Below are positions 13,667 to 16,728 of a stretch of 16,728 nucleotides of DNA, piece after piece. The stretch is from assembly GCA_964369225.1 (NCBI GenBank), contig CAYJER010000046.1:1-16728 (forward strand), in the 5' to 3' direction. The position numbers and the translations under genes were made by a program. How positions within the stretch are numbered: the first letter of the stretch is position 1; each line of letters starts with the position of its first letter. The notes under the pieces were generated by a model. The model did no database searches. It was given only the letters and a program-made list of their open reading frames with translations, and was not told the DNA's origin. This DNA is from SIG603 sp964369225 (GTDB lineage: Bacteria; Bacillota; Clostridia; Oscillospirales; Acutalibacteraceae).

Positions 13667-16300
13667 ATGAATCAAAGACAATTTGTATACCAATTTATTG
13701 AGGGTGACGGCTCTCAAAAAGAACTTCTTGGCGGTAAAGGTGCAAACCTTGCAGAAATGACTAAACTAGGATTACCAATCCCACAAGGTTTTACAATTTC
13801 TACAGAGGCTTGTACTCAATATTATGAGGATGGCAGAAAAATCAACGACTCAATCCAAGCTGAAATCATGGCTAACATCACAAAGATGGAAGAGACAGTA
13901 GGCAAAAAGTTCGGTGATAAAGAGAATCCACTATTAGTATCAGTTCGTTCAGGTGCTAGAGCATCTATGCCTGGTATGATGGATACTATCCTTAACCTAG
14001 GCTTAAATGACGAAGTTGTTGAGGCTATGGCTGAGGCAACAGGTAACCCAAGATGGGCTTACGACTGCTACAGAAGATTTATTCAAATGTACAGCGACGT
14101 TGTTATGGAAGTTGGTAAGAAATACTTTGAAGAGCTTATCGACGAGATGAAAGAGGCTAAAGGCGTTACAGAGGATACAGAGCTTACAGCTGATGACCTT
14201 AAAGACCTAGCTAACCAATTCAAAGCTGAATACAAAGCAAAATTAGGCACAGATTTCCCAGCTGACCCTAAAGAGCAACTTATGGGCGCTGTTAAGGCTG
14301 TTTTCAGATCATGGGATAACCCAAGAGCTAACTTCTACAGAATGCAAAACGAGATTCCATATTCATGGGGTACTGCTGTTAACGTTCAAATGATGGCTTT
14401 TGGTAACAAGAATAATGATTCTGGTACAGGTGTTGCATTTAGCCGTGACCCAGCTACTGGTGCTAAAGAGCTTATGGGTGAGTTCCTAATCAACGCACAA
14501 GGTGAAGACGTTGTTGCTGGTATCAGAACTCCACAACCTATCTCAGAGCTTGAGAAAATCATGCCAGAAGTTTACAACGAATTCGTTGCAACTTGCCAAA
14601 AACTAGAGAACCACTACCACGACATGCAAGACATGGAGTTTACTATTGAAGATAGAAAACTTTACATGCTTCAAACAAGAAATGGTAAGAGAACTGCAGC
14701 TGCTGCTTTAAAGATTGCTTGCGACCTAATCGACGAAGGCATGAAGACAGAGGAAGAAGCTGTATTAATGATAGATCCAAAGCAATTAGATGCTTTATTA
14801 CATCCACAATTTGATGCTAAAGCAATAAAAGCTGCTACTCCAATCGGAAGAGCTTTAGCTGCTTCTCCAGGAGCTGCTTGTGGTAAAGTTGTATTCACAG
14901 CTGAAGATGCTGTAGTATACGGCGAAAAAGGCGAGCCAGTTATCCTAGTTAGACTAGAGACATCACCTGAGGATATCGAGGGTATGCACTACTCACAAGG
15001 TATCTTAACTGCACGTGGCGGTATGACATCTCACGCAGCTGTTGTTGCTCGTGGTATGGGTACATGCTGTGTATCAGGTTGTACAGAGCTTAAAATTGAC
15101 GAGCATGGCAAAACATGCACATTAGGCGGACAAACATTTGTTGAGGGCGACTATATGTCACTTGACGGTACTACAGGTAATGTATACGGTAGTGCTATCC
15201 CAACAGTTCCAGCTTCAATCGGTGGCGACTTCAACAGAATTATGGAGTTAGCTGATAAATACAGAACACTTAAAGTTAGAACAAACGCAGATACACCAGC
15301 AGATGCTGAGCAAGCTGTTTCTTTCGGCGCACAAGGTATTGGTCTTTGCCGTACAGAGCATATGTTCTTCGAGGCTGACAGAATTGCTGCTATCCGTGAG
15401 ATGATCTGTTCTGACACAGTAGAGCAAAGAGAAGCTGCTCTAGCTAAAATTGAGCCAATGCAACAAGGTGACTTCGAGCAACTTTACACAGTTATGAAGG
15501 GCTTCCCTGTTACAATTCGTTTCTTAGATCCACCTCTACATGAGTTCGTTCCAACAGCTGAGGCTGATATCGAGCTTCTAGCAAACACACAAGGCAAAAC
15601 AGTTCAAGAGATTAAAGATATTATCGAGTCTCTACATGAGTTCAACCCAATGATGGGTCACCGTGGTTGCCGTCTAGCAGTAACTTACCCTGAAATTGCA
15701 GCAATGCAAACAAAGGCAGTTATCAAAGCAGCTATAGCTGTTAATAAGGCAAACCCTGACTACGCTCCAGTAGTTCCACAAATCATGATTCCACTAGTTG
15801 GCGAAGTTGCAGAGCTTGCTTTCGTTAAGAAAACAGTTGTTGCTACAGCAGATGCAGTTATTGCAGAGGCTGGCGTTGAGCTAAAATATGAAGTTGGTAC
15901 AATGATCGAGATCCCAAGAGCTGCTCTAACAGCTGATGAGATCGCAAAAGAGGCTGAGTTCTTCTCATTCGGTACTAACGACCTAACACAAATGACATTC
16001 GGCTTTAGCCGTGATGACGCTGGTAAGTTCCTAGATTCTTACTATGCAAACAAAATTTACGAGAATGATCCATTCGCACGTATCGATAAGAACGGCGTTG
16101 GTAAACTTGTAAAAATGGCTGTTGACCTAGCTAAAACAACTAACCCAACAATGCACTTCGGTATCTGCGGAGAGCACGGTGGTGACCCAACAACTGTTGA
16201 GTTCTGCCATAATGTTGGATTAGACTATGTATCTTGCTCACCATTCCGTGTGCCAATCGCTAGACTAGCAGCAGCACAAGCAGCATTAAAAGCTAAATAA
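13667..16300 (+). CDS. ppdK: Pyruvate, phosphate dikinase (PPDK)
   Basis: PPDK interconverts pyruvate, ATP and phosphate with PEP, AMP and pyrophosphate. In anaerobes it serves glycolysis using pyrophosphate or gluconeogenesis. The 877-residue protein matches the C. symbiosum enzyme in length (874). The nucleotide-binding domain (about 1-340) has GGKGANLAEM and SVRSGARASMPGMMDT. The swivelling domain (about 390-510) has GGMTSHAAVVARGMG with phospho-acceptor H456 and T454, the residue phosphorylated by regulatory proteins in plants. The C-terminal TIM barrel (about 530-877) binds PEP/pyruvate, with FGTNDLTQMTFG and GICGEHGGDP (C834, general acid). The start has GGAGG 10 bases before ATG. Its codon choice is more uniform than its neighbours', and with the UP-element promoter this suggests strong expression. 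It is monocistronic. Confidence 0.98.
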   Translation: MNQRQFVYQFIEGDGSQKELLGGKGANLAEMTKLGLPIPQGFTISTEACTQYYEDGRKINDSIQAEIMANITKMEETVGKKFGDKENPLLVSVRSGARASMPGMMDTILNLGLNDEVVEAMAEATGNPRWAYDCYRRFIQMYSDVVMEVGKKYFEELIDEMKEAKGVTEDTELTADDLKDLANQFKAEYKAKLGTDFPADPKEQLMGAVKAVFRSWDNPRANFYRMQNEIPYSWGTAVNVQMMAFGNKNNDSGTGVAFSRDPATGAKELMGEFLINAQGEDVVAGIRTPQPISELEKIMPEVYNEFVATCQKLENHYHDMQDMEFTIEDRKLYMLQTRNGKRTAAAALKIACDLIDEGMKTEEEAVLMIDPKQLDALLHPQFDAKAIKAATPIGRALAASPGAACGKVVFTAEDAVVYGEKGEPVILVRLETSPEDIEGMHYSQGILTARGGMTSHAAVVARGMGTCCVSGCTELKIDEHGKTCTLGGQTFVEGDYMSLDGTTGNVYGSAIPTVPASIGGDFNRIMELADKYRTLKVRTNADTPADAEQAVSFGAQGIGLCRTEHMFFEADRIAAIREMICSDTVEQREAALAKIEPMQQGDFEQLYTVMKGFPVTIRFLDPPLHEFVPTAEADIELLANTQGKTVQEIKDIIESLHEFNPMMGHRGCRLAVTYPEIAAMQTKAVIKAAIAVNKANPDYAPVVPQIMIPLVGEVAELAFVKKTVVATADAVIAEAGVELKYEVGTMIEIPRAALTADEIAKEAEFFSFGTNDLTQMTFGFSRDDAGKFLDSYYANKIYENDPFARIDKNGVGKLVKMAVDLAKTTNPTMHFGICGEHGGDPTTVEFCHNVGLDYVSCSPFRVPIARLAAAQAALKAK

Positions 16301-16322
16301 TTTAGACTTTAAGTCTTTATTC

Positions 16323-16360
16323 GCCCCTCTTAATCATATTAATGATTAAGAGGGGCTTTT
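16323..16360 (+). terminator. Terminator of ppdK, followed by a second hairpin
   Basis: A perfect 15-bp stem (GCCCCTCTTAATCAT at 16323-16337 with its complement at 16342-16356) and a four-base loop are followed by TTTT. The T-run is short but the stem is very stable. It begins 22 bases after the stop codon. GTCGGG-TAGC-CCCGAC (16361-16376) forms another stem directly after it. Confidence 0.88.
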
Positions 16361-16515
16361 GTCGGGTAGCCCCGACTGGCAAATTCGCACACAAAATTAT
16401 TAAAAACTTTAAACTTTATCGCCTGCGTCAAAAAAATAGTGGTGGATATTATGTTAAATTTACACTTAACTTTTTTAAACCATGCCTGAAAACATATTTA
16501 ATCTTAATGTTTGAT
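16361..16515. repeat. Non-coding repeat-like DNA, left part of the right-hand intergenic region
   Basis: It opens with the palindrome GTCGGG-TAGC-CCCGAC (16361-16376) and continues through AT-rich DNA with GCCTGCGTC (16422-16430) and a short inverted repeat GTTAA/TTAAC around 16453-16470. An open frame of 95 codons crosses it (16342-16629) but starts inside the ppdK terminator, has no ribosome site and runs through the hairpin repeats, so it is unlikely to be a gene. I see no RNA gene here. Its style suggests dispersed repeat DNA, but no second copy lies in the window to prove it. Confidence 0.4.
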
Positions 16516-16587
16516 TGTAGGGGAGGTTCTCTGTGCCCTCCCGAGAAGTATGGATATTCGCTAGCTTTCGGGAGGGCACAGAGACCA
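16516..16587. repeat. GTAGGGG-family hairpin repeat, copy 2
   Basis: A GTAGGGG head (16517-16523) is followed by a perfect 16-bp inverted repeat, CTCTGTGCCCTCCCGA at 16529-16544 and its complement at 16568-16583. The pairing extends imperfectly to GGT/ACC, with a loop of about 23 bases. It is much more GC-rich than the surrounding DNA. There is no T-run, and the nearest gene end is 216 bases away, so it is not a terminator. The head is shared with the elements at 9199-9250 and 16643-16666. Confidence 0.6.
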
Positions 16588-16642
16588 GACGTGTTGATTA
16601 GGATTTTTGATTCAAAACAAATTCGTTAAAATCCACAAATCC

Positions 16643-16666
16643 ATGTAGGGGCGGATATTATCCGCC
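16643..16666. repeat. GTAGGGG-family hairpin repeat, copy 3
   Basis: ATGTAGGGGCGG leads into the perfect palindrome GGCGGATA-T-TATCCGCC (16650-16666). It shares the GTAGGGG(C/A)G head with copies 1 and 2, but the palindromic core differs, so heads are conserved while cores vary. It lies 19 bases before the putative IS end. Confidence 0.55.
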
Positions 16667-16684
16667 TATGAAACTTAGGCAAAA

Positions 16685-16728
16685 TGACCCGCCCCCCAAA
16701 AGTTAGACCTAAAAAACTAACAAAGGGG
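16685..16728. mobile_element. Probable outer end of an IS3-family insertion sequence (cut by window)
   Basis: From TGACCCG at 16685, the sequence CCCCCCAAAAGTTAGAC (16692-16708) followed by AAAAAACTAACAAAGGGG resembles the terminal repeats of Firmicute IS3-family (IS150-group) elements, which typically read TGnnCTGCACCCCAAAAGTTAGAC with a nearby inverted AACTAAC-TTTGGGG. GTTAG and CTAAC form a short inverted pair. The transposase genes would lie beyond the right edge. This rests on memory of the terminus only; the window ends before any coding sequence. Confidence 0.4.

Noticed and set aside
16342..16629. 95-codon open frame after ppdK
   Set aside because: It begins inside the ppdK terminator stem, has no ribosome site, and its codons cross several palindromic repeats; the predicted peptide has no recognisable domain.
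1..16728. CRISPR arrays, tRNA or rRNA genes, phage genes
   Set aside because: No regularly spaced direct repeats, no tRNA-like cloverleaf, no rRNA signature and no phage-type genes were seen on either strand.

Overview
This is an AT-rich, densely coded chromosomal segment of a low-GC, endospore-forming Firmicute, most likely an anaerobic gut-type member of the class Clostridia. Three things point there: a full-length SpoIIE sporulation phosphatase, an S-box (SAM-I) riboswitch in front of metK, and a large PPi-type pyruvate phosphate dikinase of the Clostridium symbiosum kind. Promoters, strong GGAGG-type ribosome sites and GC-hairpin/T-tract terminators all follow Firmicute conventions. No species can be named from the sequence alone.

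Layout. Bases 1-1525: a URO-D-fold (MtaA/MetE-like) protein on the minus strand, with its terminator at its 3' end, shares a 113-bp control region with a plus-strand GH31 alpha-glycosidase (1526-3871). Bases 3872-6574: GH31 terminator, then spoIIE (plus, probably starting at TTG 4140), which converges with metK on a shared bidirectional terminator. Bases 6575-8053: metK (minus) with a complete control cassette of consensus promoter, SAM-I aptamer, antiterminator, terminator and a further structured leader. Bases 8054-9168: a second URO-D-fold protein with a clear His-x-Cys zinc motif; its stop codon abuts the metK -35 box. Bases 9199-13472: a MITE-like hairpin element, then the pth-mfd operon (minus), whose leader carries a GTGA-rich imperfect inverted repeat. 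Bases 13473-16356: an AT-tract promoter region and ppdK (plus) with its terminator. Bases 16357-16728: non-coding, full of palindromic repeats; the last ~44 bases look like the outer end of an IS3-family insertion sequence.

Function. Most genes are housekeeping: translation rescue (Pth), transcription-coupled repair (Mfd), SAM synthesis (MetK), pyruvate/PEP interconversion (PPDK) and sigma-F activation (SpoIIE). The accessory part is the GH31 enzyme and the two URO-D-superfamily proteins. Neither of those is a convincing heme-pathway HemE, and no other heme genes are present. They may be methyl-transfer or small-molecule demethylation enzymes, which would fit one of them sitting directly upstream of the SAM-regulated metK, but that is inference.

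I found no clear new multi-gene system. The points most worth a second look are the URO-D/metK arrangement, the GTAGGGG hairpin repeats, the palindrome in the ppdK promoter and the probable IS end.
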